Assembly: GCA_037013495.1 (NCBI GenBank)
Contig: CM072811.1
Coordinates: 16,374,659 to 16,438,658 of the forward strand
DNA length: 64,000 bases
Origin: Hippophae tibetana
Taxonomy: Eukaryota; Streptophyta; Magnoliopsida; Rosales; Elaeagnaceae
Direction: 5' to 3'
Positions 12,182 to 22,843 of the stretch are shown here, piece by piece. A program made the translations under genes and the position numbers. The stretch's first letter is position 1, and each line of letters opens with the position of its first letter. Under the pieces are notes generated by a model, which saw only the letters and a list, made by a program, of their open reading frames with translations, did no database searches and was not told the DNA's origin.

Positions 12182-12394
12182 GGATGCAAAGAATGGGAGA
12201 TCAGTTAGGTCTAGCCGTTTATAAGGACACTCATAAAAACCACCATTCCCATCTAAAGTATGCAGTGATGACTCAACAAATTCAGTTGCAGCATATGCTA
12301 TGGATAATGTAGCAAAACCTACCTCTTCTTTTGCTTCAACATCTGTAGTTCCAGTATTTTGAATCTGGATAGTTAGTTCCTTACCATTGAAACT
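12182..12394 (-). pseudogene. Captured malate dehydrogenase C-terminal fragment
   Basis: About 70 residues resemble the C-terminal part of plant NAD-dependent malate dehydrogenase, the tricarboxylic-acid or glyoxylate-cycle enzyme that interconverts malate and oxaloacetate. What I see: a IQNTGTTDVEAK segment matching the family's IQNGGTEVVEAK, then ATLSIAYAA matching ATLSMAYAA, then an EC residue pair and TDLPFFAS matching TELPFFAS. The NAD-binding half and the catalytic histidine are absent, so no enzyme could result. The segment is in frame with the helicase fragment upstream. The remaining frame (to 11948) runs into the LTR. I infer it was copied from a spliced or partly spliced host transcript. 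The family call is firm; the paralogue is not known. Confidence 0.75.
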
Positions 12395-12408
12395 CACAAC
12401 GAGTTTTG

Positions 12409-12772
12409 AGATCACCTGTGTGATGATCTTCAACCCTTGTTTCTCAATTACCATTGACACCACTTTCATCCTCAAATAGAGAGAGAATTTCATAGCCTTA
12501 GCCTCAATCTGCTAGGGAAGTCCACGGGTTGGAGCCAATATAATAGCATAAGGCCATTCAGCCTTCTTCTTTTCACAAATAGGAAACAATCTAGAATTGT
12601 AAGTTAGCATAGAATTTTTAAAAACAATAGCCTTACCTGAACCAGTCTTAGCAACACCAATAACTTCTTGTTTTTGAAGACCAAGAGGAATAACTGCCAT
12701 CAGAATTGGGGAAATTTTCTTATAACCAGCCCTCTTAATCGCTTTTAAAAGCTCATCATTCCGTTCACTCTC
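12409..12772 (-). pseudogene. Captured DEAD-box RNA helicase (PRP28/RH21-like) fragment
   Basis: About 120 residues match the start of the helicase core of the PRP28-type spliceosomal DEAD-box ATPase (RH21 in Arabidopsis). Visible in order: a Q-motif region [14 protein letters not shown] (family GYKKPSPIQMAAIP), motif I KTGSGKA (Walker A, with the usual final threonine lost), and motif Ia region LAPTRGLP (family LAPTREL). A stop codon at 12512-12514 interrupts the frame directly after this; the same frame then continues QIEAKAMKFSLYL, matching the next helicase residues. Motif II (DEAD) and the second RecA domain are missing. The fragment cannot be a working helicase. It joins the glycosyltransferase fragment directly at its N-terminal side. 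Confidence 0.8.
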
Positions 12773-13033
12773 AACCCTATTTGTAATACTTTCATAAGTA
12801 GGGTTACAACCACAATGAATTAGGAAAAACCCAATTGATTCGTGTGTCAAAATCTTAGTTAGGTGAGCCCATAAGACTGCCTTCCCTTGCCACTTTGTCT
12901 TCTCATGAGACCCAATTGACAACAAGTTCTTAAAATGGTCTTGTAGTGACCAGATAAAAAGAATTTTCTTCTCAGTCATACCCTCAGCCACTTTCTTTAG
13001 TTCATTGATAGGAACAAATGTAGCTACCCTACT
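12773..13033 (-). pseudogene. Captured UDP-glycosyltransferase fragment (UGT78-like)
   Basis: About 87 residues resemble family 1 plant UDP-glycosyltransferases, which move sugars from UDP-sugars to flavonoids and other small molecules in the cytosol. The diagnostic part is a decayed PSPG box: [20 protein letters not shown] against the family's HxxxGxFxTHCGWNSxxES. The segment before it, [13 protein letters not shown], resembles the FLWSL(K/R)DH of the UGT78 flavonoid clade, so I suggest that clade with low certainty. The acceptor-binding N-terminal half is absent and the tryptophan of HCGW is a cysteine. The reading frame opens at 13069 and runs on into the helicase fragment, giving a 185-residue chimeric frame. 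Confidence 0.78.
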
Positions 13034-13226
13034 AGTTGGTTGAGTTTTTACATCATTGATCTTCTTCAAATAATGTATATACCTTTGAAGATGGCTGGCA
13101 ATGGTGAAGGTGATGATTGGTGTTCGAACATTTATGAAGATGCATGGGGTTGTTCGAAGGTTTCTGAAGACGTAGTGAACATTTGAATTGTGTTTTTGAA
13201 GTTAGAAATATCAGCTTGAGAAATTG

Positions 13227-13463
13227 TTACTGGGTATGGATTTGATTCAGATTTGGGTATAAGTTTTGGATTTGGAGGTGTGTTATGGGAGGTGTGCTAT
13301 GAGAGGTGTGAAGATCTCGCAGATCGATCAACACCATTTGTAAAATGGCATTTATTTGCTTGAGGGTATCAAATTCCTCATCAGAGGTCTCTGTTTTGGA
13401 TCGGTTCTGATTGTCCATGGTTGGAATCCGCTTTGATACCATTGATACAAGTAGAAATTTCAT
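13227..13463 (-). pseudogene. Gag-like leader frame of gene-capturing element
   Basis: A 78-residue frame that overlaps the LTR/PBS; the likely start is the ATG at about 13415, after the PBS, giving MDNQNRSKTETSDEEFDTL. The acidic, hydrophilic N-terminus resembles the beginning of a retroelement gag, but no nucleocapsid zinc knuckle or capsid domain follows before the captured gene pieces begin. Family membership is not proven. Bases 13070-13226 between it and the glycosyltransferase fragment show nothing recognisable. Confidence 0.4.
13430..13441 (-). other. Primer binding site, initiator tRNA-Met type
   Basis: On the minus strand TGGTATCAAAGC, one base off the usual TGGTATCAGAGC, lies just after the 5' LTR end. 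Confidence 0.8.
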
Positions 13464-13724
13464 AGAGGTAGGGGAAGAAGATAAACTAAGAAAGGGAGGT
13501 AATTGTTATATAATTCTTGTTATTCCTACTTCAAATACTATGACTATATATAGCCTTACATGTTACTAATTCTTGACATCCTTTAACAGAATCACAGTTC
13601 CTCTGCACAGCTTAATTGGGGTCCCTTTTCGTGTGTTGTCTGCACTTGTTGGTGGCAACGTGTGTTACCAGCGTATTGTGCCCTTTGTGGTCCCCTCCCC
13701 TACGTCTCGTGCCCATGCTCATAT

Positions 13725-13726
<2 letters not shown>
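13443..13726 (-). repeat. 5' LTR of gene-capturing element
   Basis: Matches 11798-12090 in the same orientation. On the minus strand it starts TGATATGAGCATGGGC and ends CTTGTATCA beside the PBS. Confidence 0.85.

Positions 13727-13781
<55 letters not shown>
13727..13781. repeat. (AT)n microsatellite, about 55 bp
   Basis: An uninterrupted AT dinucleotide run that begins exactly at the outer edge of the gene-capturing element's 5' LTR. Confidence 0.95.
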
Positions 13782-13787
<6 letters not shown>

Positions 13788-14532
13788 CTATTAATAAATA
13801 TTAGATCATTAAATATAAAAGTATAAGCGTAGGGATTTTACTTTTATATTATTTTAAAAATTATTGTACTTATAAAATAATGTAGGAATACACGATGTTT
13901 TATATTTTTATCAAATACAACAAAAATTCTCTTAATAAATCAGTTAATCATAAAAATTAATAAATTTAAATTTAGTTATAAAAATTATTTTATAATACTA
14001 AAAAAGAGTTTTTTTTCCCAATTTACAATGCTGTCAAAATTTAACATGTAATATAAATTATAAAATTCTTAAAGTAGGTTGAGAATTTGAACTTATTTAC
14101 CATAAAAAAATATACTCCATAACATTTTTACTAATAATATATCTTTTGAATGTTAAATACATTTTTAAGTTTTAATAAATTAAGTTCTTAAAATGTATAA
14201 AAATATGAGAGAAAATCAAATATTTATTAAAGATATATCTACTTGTATGTCCTCTTACACGTATACTTTAATAAGCTTAACATTTATTTTTTTTTATTTT
14301 TCAAAAGATAATAAATTTATAGTGACATGTACACATTTTATTGTAAATATAATAATAATAATTATTATTATTATTGGAATTATCATAGGAAAATTATTGG
14401 GTGTTATTGAAAATAAAAATAATATTATAAAATTAATATTACTAGTATAACATTAATTAAGGTAAAATGAGTGTCTTATATCAAAAAGGTAAGGGATTTG
14501 AGTCTAAGGATAAACAAGTTTTATTATTTATT
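13782..14532. other. AT-rich spacer
   Basis: Very AT-rich, with a short ATT/AAT repeat near 14350-14375. I see no gene in it. Confidence 0.5.
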
Positions 14533-14537
14533 AAATT
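14533..14537. repeat. Putative target-site duplication AAATT (left)
   Basis: AAATT precedes the presumed LTR start TATAAGTC and is repeated at 22839-22843. The sequence is AT-only, so chance matches are easy. Confidence 0.5.
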
Positions 14538-17332
14538 TATAAGTCTCGTAAGTCCTTGAGTCTTTCTTGGCGTTCCCCTGCATATATCCACATAGTTGGT
14601 TACATTGTGTTTGTTTGCATGTTTTACACACATTACAAGAGTTAGTTCGTTGTTGTAAGTCTTATTGTACTTGTGTCTATGTGTTGACTTCCAGTGTACA
14701 AAATATGGTATATGTTATTTTACTTAGTGTTCTTTCTTTCTCTATGTAAAGTTAGTTACATCAAATCAATAATGTACACACACATATAGTTTGGAACAGT
14801 TTGTATGCAAACATGTTTACACACACTACAAAGTTGATTTTTGTAGTGTGCATACTAGGTTAAGAGTGTTGGTTTTCGATGAGGGAGCTTGCAAGCGAGC
14901 CAATGTTATCGCTTTATGTTTGTTTCATTTTGAATGCGAGTATTTATGGATTTTACTTAGGGATTTTTGTAACGAAAAATGTGTACCTTTTTAGAACTTT
15001 GCAAACAAGCTCTCCAGGAACCTTGGCATAGATGGTGGGCAAGATGGCTGGCGAGGTGGATGTCAAGGTGAAAAATCTGAATGCTATAAACACCCCCTCA
15101 TTTCTCTTCTTCTTTTTCTCCTTGTTTTACACTATTAAAACTTTGCCAAAATTCTTATTGAGATTTGCATTTATGTCTTAACATTATGGAGAGCTTACAA
15201 TTGAGTGTAGGTTGTCTAGTGAGTTTAGAAATCAAATCTTTTAGCTATGTGCTTATGTGGTTTTATTGGGTGTCTACCCTAGAATATTTGATTTTTGTAG
15301 TGAACTAAGTATCTGTTGAGAATAGAAGTAGTTATATTTCTTATTACTGATCTAAGGTTACCAATCACACTACTTTAAGTGAGATGGGTTGTGGAGGAAA
15401 GCAGAGTTTGTGTATTGAACCAAATTGTTTCTAAAGCAGCAAGTAAAGAGAGCAATAGGCAATTAGGACGGAGGTCCCAACTGATAGAGATCATAATGAT
15501 TTTATTGTCTATTAGATATGTAACATGTTTATTACTTAGTGAACTATTTGCTATTGAGTGATTACCTTAAGTAAATCGAGGATATTAACATATAGATATG
15601 GCCTCTATATGGGTTTACCTTATTATATATGGTGTAATGCATGATTATTTATTTGAGTTACTATAATTTAAGTTTGATATGTGTGTATGTCTAAACATAT
15701 TTAACATAAACTCTTATTAGAAAACATTTGTTATTTACTTGCTTTTTTTTATATATCATATTTGGGGTTGTAAGTTATATGCTTTTCTATATTATATTAT
15801 CTATGCTTCTGCTATGTGAATTACATAAGTGTTAGCATTCCTATTTGAGTGAGTTAGAGGTTCGAATCCTTTGAGAGTCTATATCTCCTTGTGCTGGTGA
15901 TTGATCGGGTCATGGACTCTTTCAATTAGTATGCATGCTAAATTTTTTTGTGTGTTTTGTAATATTTTTTAATTTGTGAAAAATTACTTGGAAAATTTTT
16001 GAAACAAAAAAAATGAAGTTTTTTAGGTGCCTATTGGAGGTATGACCACCCTAACTGGAGAGTATGTAAAGAATTCTACCCTGGCTAGGTATGGCTATTA
16101 CCTTCGCCATTATGTGCGGTGAGAAGGGGGACGAAGTGGTCAGTGAGCTAGCTAGGTTGTGTAGAGCTTTTCTATAAATACCCCATTTCTTAATTGTTTG
16201 AGTAATTAAAAAAAGTGAGAAAATTTTGGCGATTTTGCGACTTGTGTATTTCAAAAGTAACATTGTTTTCTGATTCCAGATTGCTATTACCTCGAGTATT
16301 ATTTCGTTATTAGTGGTTTGTGAGTGTTTTAGAAAATATTGTTTTATCGAGGTTGGGTTAATTAATAAGTAAATTACTAATTGAGACTTAAATTCCTTTT
16401 AGGTTTTAGTGCTATGATATTCCTACCCTTAGGATTCACATACATTGATCGTTGGTAATAAATGTATAAAAGTATAGTTGTCCATTCTAACATTAGCTTG
16501 AGCTTTTGGGAGATTTGATTTTCTAGCAACTTCTCACATGGTATCAGAGCTAGATGTCATGTGTTCAAGGCTCAGTAATCCCAATTTCTAAATTGCAAAT
16601 GCTTAATGTGCATAATGCATAGTGCTAACACTTGTGAGAGAGCGATAAATGTACAAAAGTGAAGTTGGCTCTTCTTCTATCAGCTTAAGCATTATAAAGA
16701 GTTGATTTCCAAAAAACTTCTAACAGTTGGTGATTGATCAGACCACCAGGTGGTGTTAATGTTTAGAAGGAGAATCAAATCCATCTTGGATCACTATAGC
16801 TACAATGGCAGTTAGCGAGGGCAACATAGGAGTAGTAAGGGCAGGTGCCATGACTAATAGAGTTATTAGAGGTATATTTTTCTTTAGTTATAAATTGTTT
16901 TTTGTACTACTAATGGATTGTTTGCTGTCAAGTGGTTCCCATATGCAACCCAAGAATTTTTACCACATAGGCAGGGGTCTATATGGATTTATCTTGTTAT
17001 ATTAACGTGTTTGCGTGATCTTGTATTTTAGTTAGTACAAGCACAATTATATTCAAATATGTGCGAACATATGAGGATTATATTGTGATGGGAAAACAAA
17101 TTATTCCTTATCTTATACTATTTATTTTTTAATTGGTATTTTCTTATCTTGCTTCCATTAGGTTTCAATCCTAACTAGATTCAATTAAATTACATGTTAT
17201 TCTATTTGTTTTATTTGTTTCCCTACTATGTTTGATTTACAACTTTACTTCCTCTAAGTGCAAGTTAGGGGTTAGTCTCTTGGAGTTTTAGACTCCTTAC
17301 CTTAGTCATTTACTGAGTTATAAACTTTCTCA
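14538..17332 (+). repeat. 5' LTR of SIRE-like element, with insertions
   Basis: Starts TATAAGTCTCG (TG decayed to TA) and ends ACTTTCTCA two bases before the PBS. Blocks 14580-14650, 15923-16455 and 16731-17332 match the 3' LTR in order. A TATA-like CTATAAATAC is shared at about 16170 (and 21955). Bases 14660-15922 have no counterpart in the 3' LTR; they include a second copy of the GTTTGCATG/ACACACAC segment near 14800 and otherwise nothing I recognise. Confidence 0.65.
16456..16725 (+). mobile_element. 270-bp TRIM/SMART-class LTR element
   Basis: Two 83-bp LTRs (16456-16538 and 16643-16725) flank a 104-bp interior that begins with the PBS TGGTATCAGAGC (16539-16550) and ends with a purine-rich GTGAGAGAG. 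The LTRs share ATAAATGTA.AAAAGT at their start and a TTCT..CA end. A perfect 5-bp TSD, GTTGG, lies on both sides (16451-16455 and 16726-16730), and the 3' LTR of the host element has the empty site at about 22231. No coding capacity; it must be mobilised by another element. Confidence 0.85.
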
Positions 17333-17334
17333 AT

Positions 17335-17348
17335 TGGTATTAAAGCCG
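17335..17348 (+). other. Primer binding site of SIRE-like element
   Basis: TGGTATTAAAGCCG, a decayed form of the initiator tRNA-Met site, lies two bases after the 5' LTR. Confidence 0.65.
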
Positions 17349-17451
17349 ATAAACACATTTAGACTATACCACTATGGTGTTGAATCATTTGACTCACTTT
17401 TTACATAGACTCTCTTTCTTTAGACAGATTTAGAGAAGGAGGAAATATATG

Positions 17452-19680
17452 TAGACCCCCTCTTTTTAATGGGCATAATTATGCTTATTGGAAGTCCCAA
17501 ATGTAAGCTTTGTTATGGTTGCTTCGAGACCACATATAATTTCTTATTGGAAATGACTAGATGTTTCCAACCAAAATCTTTGTCGACATCACTATCATCC
17601 CTAAAATTTAATAGTAAGGGATTTTATGCCATTATAATAAATGTCACTCCTGATGAGTATTAGAGGATTCAGAGCAACCATACTTTGAAGGAAGCTTGAA
17701 ACATTCTAGAGACAACGCATGAGGGTACCTTTGCAGTTAGGAGATCCTGAATCATAATACTCAATACAAATTTTTAGTTGTGCCAAATGTAGGAGAATAG
17801 AACCTTTGACAAGTTTTATGCTCGTTTTTCATACATTATCAACTTTTCTCACAACCTTTGTATGCCCATTGACGAAGAAAAACAACTTGAGAAGATTCAT
17901 GTTAGTCTCCCTTTCATTTTCATGCTAAGAATATAATGGTTGAAACATACTTTTAAACTTGGCATGTTAACTTTTAATGACCTTGTTGTGATCTCCAAGC
18001 CTACGAGATGCACCATTTTATTTCTAGAAAAGGGAAACTTTCTATTGATTGAGGAAAGAGCATTGCTTCCAAAACTACTGAAAGGAAGTGGTAGTAGTAC
18101 TCATATCAATAAATCTCTTGCTAATAATGAGAACCCTAGCCTAAATGAAGAAGAACTAGCATTGATTGCTCAATGCTTTACAAGATTCTTCAAAAAAAAT
18201 CCATCTAGAGGATTTGGAAAAGATACCTTGAGTAGGAAAGTCTTACGGTATGGTAAGAAAGAAGACTCTAAAGATGAGTCTGATTGTCAATCTAGAAGAA
18301 ACTTTGTGAATCAGTAAAGGGCTTTGAATGTGAAAAACTAGGAAATAGGTGATGAAGGTCAAGGTTACTATTTTAGATAGTCATTGTAGTACTGATAAAG
18401 AGTAGTGCAATTTAATTGCCTTTATGGATTCTAGTACTTTGAAATATCCTCTCACTACAACCTTACTAGGCCATCATAGTTTTGAAGATGATGAAGATGA
18501 ACTCTTCGATACATACAATGAGCTCCTCAATTAGTATACTAAATCTTAAAAAGCATGGAAATAAGCTTTGGAGAATCTTGATGAAAAAAGAGAAAGAGTT
18601 GAGCAAGTTCAAAGGCGCTCTTAAGGAAAAAAAGTCCTCAGTTAGTTATGATTAGAATAATCTCACAAAAAGTGTGAGGTTACTCAGAAAGATACTCTAA
18701 TCTTCAAGTGAAGTTTTAACAATAATATCTCCAAAATGAAGCATCTGGAAGATGAGTAGAAGAAACTTGAGTCTAGTGAAGTGACTCACAGAACTATCAA
18801 TTCTGATCCCTCTAATGATCAGATTGACCAAATTACTTGTTTGGGAAAATGAGTAATTGTTCTTAAAAGTGATATAGTATTTGGCTTATACTCCTTCTAA
18901 AAAGGATGTGTGCTTATATAGCTCCGTGTAAAGGTTAAAAATATGAACAATTTTGCTATTTTTCAAGAGTCTTTAATTAAAGGGAAATAAGATCTTATTT
19001 GAGCTTTAAGAGAAAAGTACTTAAAGTGCCAAGAAGAATTGGATCACTCTTTGAGTACCATTGGTAAGCTTATGATGGGAACTCATATGCTAGATGAGAT
19101 CATCAATAGTACTAAAGTCTCAAGATATAAAAGAGGTCTTGGGTTTGAAGATGGTTCATCTACTTCCACTAGTTCAACTTCAAAGTTCATCAAACCACTT
19201 GTGGTTAGTCCTAAGTTAAAGTTTTTTTGTAATGGCCCTAAAAGGTAAGTTAGTTGTTTCTTCCTTGCCTTTTCATTTAGCAAGGTGATGACTTCAACTT
19301 CTACTACTTCTTCTCATCACACTAATGAAAGTCTCTTACCCTTACACATTTTTCTCCTATTTGTTACCACTATGGTAAGTGTGGGAACTTGAGACTTCAT
19401 TGTCAAAAATTAACCTCTCATCATCGTATGAATATTAATGTTAGAGCATATTCCTCTTCTCCTTCTCATGGTGCTCCTCAAAATTAGAGACTCTATTTCG
19501 CTTACTCTTATGCATGTTCTTTCCATCTATGTGGCACTACTGGCTACCTTGCTAGGTTGTGTCCTACTTATGTTTGGAGTACTACAAGGAGATCCCTTCC
19601 TCACTTTCCTCTATTTGTATTTTTAGGGTGTAACTATGGTGGTTCACATGAGCATGTCCAAGCAAGGTGTGTTACGCACT
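17452..19680 (+). pseudogene. SIRE/Maximus-type gag, broken
   Basis: Capsid-nucleocapsid precursor of a Copia element; in life it would form virus-like particles. It opens with RPPLFNGHNYAYWKSQM near 17455, a conserved start of this gag family, followed over several frames by THEGT and the F-x-E-F-YA-like segment. An intact frame at 17940-18317 has the NEEELALIAQCFTRFFKK segment. Further on, DDEDELFDTYNELL appears near 18490. Up to three zinc-knuckle remnants lie at about 19350-19400, 19520-19560 and 19630-19670 (for example LCGTTGYLARLC). Many stops and frameshifts break it, so no full protein can be made. Neighbouring pol genes are absent. Confidence 0.75.
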
Positions 19681-21520
19681 TACGATAGAGTGTAGAAAGG
19701 ACTTCTATTTCTAAGAGTCTGCTTAGCCATATATATATGGATCATTTGAGTGGTTTTTCAAGAGTTTTTTTAAAATTTCTCGTGTTCCATATAAAACACA
19801 TGATTATGTAAACCATAGAGTACATTTTTAGTTTATTACCCCTCATAAATTTTTAACTAAACAAAAAGATGTAGTTTAATCACATTTTCTAGTGATTATT
19901 GTTAAGTTCTACTTCCCCTAATCCATATTTAAGTGATATTGTGACTGTTATTGTGCATCCTTGCACCTGCTTCAATTTTAAGACTACCCATAATGGTCAC
20001 TTTCTTTGCTCTATTCTTAACGGTGAGATTATAGATCTTAGAGGCATGATCTATAGGACCATCATTTTTTTTACTACTTTTCTTTCCACTCTCCATTAGC
20101 CTTATTTGATCACTCACTAGGGCACTCATTTGTTCCCTCATGCTTTTGGTAGTGTCAAATGTAAAGACATTATTCATCTTGTCACTTCACTTCTAATCAT
20201 GCCTTTAGCTTTGGATGCTCTACTTCCTCTTCTGCTTCCTTTTATAGCATCTCTCAATCTTCTACTCCCATTCATTCTCACTCTTCTTTTAATACTTCTC
20301 TTCTAAGATCTCTCTCATATGTTAGGAACTTTCTTCCTTTACTAATAACATAAAGTTTATGTTTAGAGAGTATTTTGCCTTTCAGCAGGCTCGTAATTTA
20401 TCTGCATAGTTCCTTACTAGCCTTGGTAAAGGTGTTTTCCGGTCAAAAATTCATCCTCTAAGATATAGTTTTCCTCGCTCTTCTAGTTCTCAACTCTTTG
20501 TCATACTTGCTATTAGTATCTCTCATGTTGCCTCTCCTTAGTTTACCATAGGTTTTTGACTAATCTCTTCTGAAACGTTAGTAAACTTGAGCCTTCAAGT
20601 TCTTTTGACTAGTTTCTTCAAACTATCCTTCCCAAAAAAAAAACCATACCCCTCCCCAGACAACAAAGACCTCGGTGGATCTTCTCATAGTGTGACTCCT
20701 AATGATGATGGTGAGGGTGGAGAAAAGTGATGATTTTATGGTTATTTTACTTTTTTGTTGCATTTCTTCTTTATCCTTCAAAAAAATGTAAAATGTACTA
20801 CAAAACTTTTATTGAAACATTTTGTGTTGGTGTTTTTAGCACTTCATTTTGTTGTCTATTTTTGTTGTGTTTTGTATTCTCATGTTGTTATCGCTTTAAT
20901 TTTTTCTGTTGATTACAAGAGTGTTAGGATCATTGCATGATTGTATGCCTTTTTTCCCTTATGTAAGGGTGTTTCTTTAACTTTTCATGTCAAAAAAGGG
21001 AAAGTTTGTTTGCACAACTAGTTGTTTATTGTTTTACTATGTGCTACATAGATTATGAGTCTAGGGTACACTCATTTTTTGTTTCCTAACTTGCATACAC
21101 ATAAGAGGAGTGTAGTATGTAGTTAGAGGGAGTTGTATGTAGTTAGAGGGAGTTGTATGAATGAGTTTATGTCTGTTTGTTTGTGTTTAGCCAATCGATG
21201 TATTGATTTGTAGAGGTAACACAATAGTTCTTCTGGTTGACTATACATAGGTATGTATGATGCATTTACAAGTATTTGTTGTTTTGTGTTTGCAAGTTAC
21301 AAGGGCAGGAGGAGTTCAGACATGCAACATAGATGTATTGATTCATGAAGATGGTTGGAGCACAAAAAGATAGATGCACATGAAATAGGTATGTTTGGGT
21401 GTATCTAGGTTTTGCATTGTTGTTTATTTCATGAGAACAAAATTCTTAGGCCATCTTGCATAATTATCTCATTTTGAGATGAGACTCTATTTAGTTATGT
21501 AGTGTTTTGCTATGGAAAAC
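19681..21520 (+). other. 3' region of SIRE-like element, no intact gene
   Basis: Only short frames, none with a domain I recognise. Bases 20900-21520 match 3080-3778 at the left of the window. A 20-bp unit is duplicated in tandem at about 21117-21157. This corresponds to the region after pol that in some SIRE elements holds an env-like frame; nothing here can be called env. Confidence 0.5.
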
Positions 21521-21533
21521 CAAAGGAAGAGAT
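21521..21533 (+). other. Polypurine tract of SIRE-like element
   Basis: CAAAGGAAGAGAT lies directly before the 3' LTR start TATAATTC. Confidence 0.55.
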
Positions 21534-22838
21534 TATAATTCTTATAAGTCTTTGTGTCTTTTTTGGTGTTCTTATGAGCAAAATATGAAGTCTATTTTAT
21601 TTACTTAGTATTTTGTTATCCTTTATGTATGGTCAGCTATTGATAATTAGTATACAATACATACTCACATAGTTGGTTACACTATGTTTGTTTGCATGTT
21701 TTACACACACCATAGGGGTCAATTCATTAGTATGCAAGCTAGTTTATTTTTTCATGTTTTTTTAAGTTGTTTTGTGAAAAATTACTTGACAACTTTTGAA
21801 ACAAAAAATAATATTTTTGGTGTACTCGTTGGTCTTGCCACCTCATCGCCACCCTAGTTGGCAAGTATGTAATGGTTATTACCCTCGAGGTAATGGCTAT
21901 TACCCTTGTCATTGTTGGGGGTGAGGTGGTCAACGAGCTACTTGTACTTTTCTATAAATACCCTTCTTTTAGTGTTTGAGTAATTAGAATAGCATCGAAA
22001 AACTATGGAAATTTTGAAACTTGTGTTATTCAAAAGTAAATTGTTTTCTGATTCCGGATTGCTAATACTTCAAGTTTGGTTTTGGTATTAATGTTTCATG
22101 AGTTTTTTTAGCAAATACTATTTTAACAGGATGAGGTTAATTAATAAATAAGTTTACATCCGAGACTTAGATTTCTTTTAGGTTCCAATGCTTGGATATT
22201 TCTATCCATAATATTCATAAATATTGATCGTTGGTGACTAATCGTACCACCAAGTCGTGGTATAATTCAAGAAGAGAACCAGATCCAATTTGGATCACAA
22301 TAACTTCAGAGGCAGCTAATTAGGGTAGTATAGGAGTAGTAAGGAAAAATATGATTTAAATGATAGAGATATTAGAAGTATATTTCTATTGAGTCGTAAA
22401 CTATTTTTATACCTTTAATGATTTTTTTGTCGAATAATTATCATAAGCAACCCGAGGATTTTTACTAGATAAATAGAGTTCTATCTAAATTTATCATTTT
22501 ATATTGACGTTTTTGCATGATCTTGTATTTTAGTTAATATAAATACAATTCTATTTAAGTATGTGCCAACGTAAGAGAGTTCTATTGTGATTGGAAAACA
22601 TCTGTTTGCTTATCGCATGTTGTTTATTTTTTAACATGTATTTTCTTATCTTACATTTTGCTTAGGTTGCCATCCTTCTTTAGATTAAATTAAACTTCAT
22701 GTTATTCTATTTGTTTCATTTCTTTTCCTACTATGTTTACTTTACTTCTTTATTTTCACGGTGTGTGAGTTACAGGTTAGTCTCTAGAAACTATCGATTC
22801 TTTACCTTAGTTATTTACTAGTTTGTGGACTTTTTTTA
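21534..22838 (+). repeat. 3' LTR of SIRE-like element
   Basis: Homologous to the blocks of 14538-17332 listed there. The end (CTTTTTTTA) is more decayed than that of the 5' LTR and is placed by alignment with ACTTTCTCA. Confidence 0.6.
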
Positions 22839-22843
22839 AAATT

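Larger units (their letters stand above)
11798..13726 (-). mobile_element. Gene-capturing non-autonomous LTR retrotransposon
   Basis: A 1.93-kb element on the minus strand. LTRs of 284 and 293 bp begin TGATATGAG and end TTGTATCA. The 5' LTR (13443-13726) is followed by a PBS TGGTATCAAAGC (13441-13430), and a polypurine tract (12108-12091) precedes the 3' LTR. Flanks are ATATA on both sides, compatible with a TSD but lying in TA-rich DNA. There is no PR, IN or RT. Instead the interior carries, in one orientation and joined without recognisable introns, parts of a UDP-glycosyltransferase, a DEAD-box helicase and a malate dehydrogenase. Maize Bs1 is the known precedent for a plant retroelement with several captured gene fragments. 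Confidence 0.85.
14538..22838 (+). mobile_element. SIRE/Maximus-like Copia element lacking pol
   Basis: An 8.3-kb element on the plus strand with homologous ends (14538-17332 and 21534-22838), a decayed PBS at 17335, a gag region with SIRE-type features, and a noncoding or env-like 3' region. No protease, integrase, reverse transcriptase or RNase H motif is visible between gag (ends about 19650) and the 3' region, so pol has been lost. The 5' LTR is twice as long as the 3' LTR because it holds a TRIM and about 1.2 kb of other extra sequence. Confidence 0.7.

Noticed and set aside
13573..13804. Open frames ending in repeated Ile-Tyr
   Set aside because: They are produced by the AT microsatellite and the LTR edge.
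15853..15863. GGTTCGAATCC, a tRNA B-box-like word, as a sign of a tRNA gene or SINE
   Set aside because: No matching A box at the right distance, no cloverleaf and no SINE tail could be seen. A similar weak word near 36877 has the same problem.
16539..16550. Canonical TGGTATCAGAGC first taken as the PBS of the SIRE-like element
   Set aside because: The LTR homology continues to 17332, and this PBS belongs to the 270-bp TRIM inserted in that LTR.
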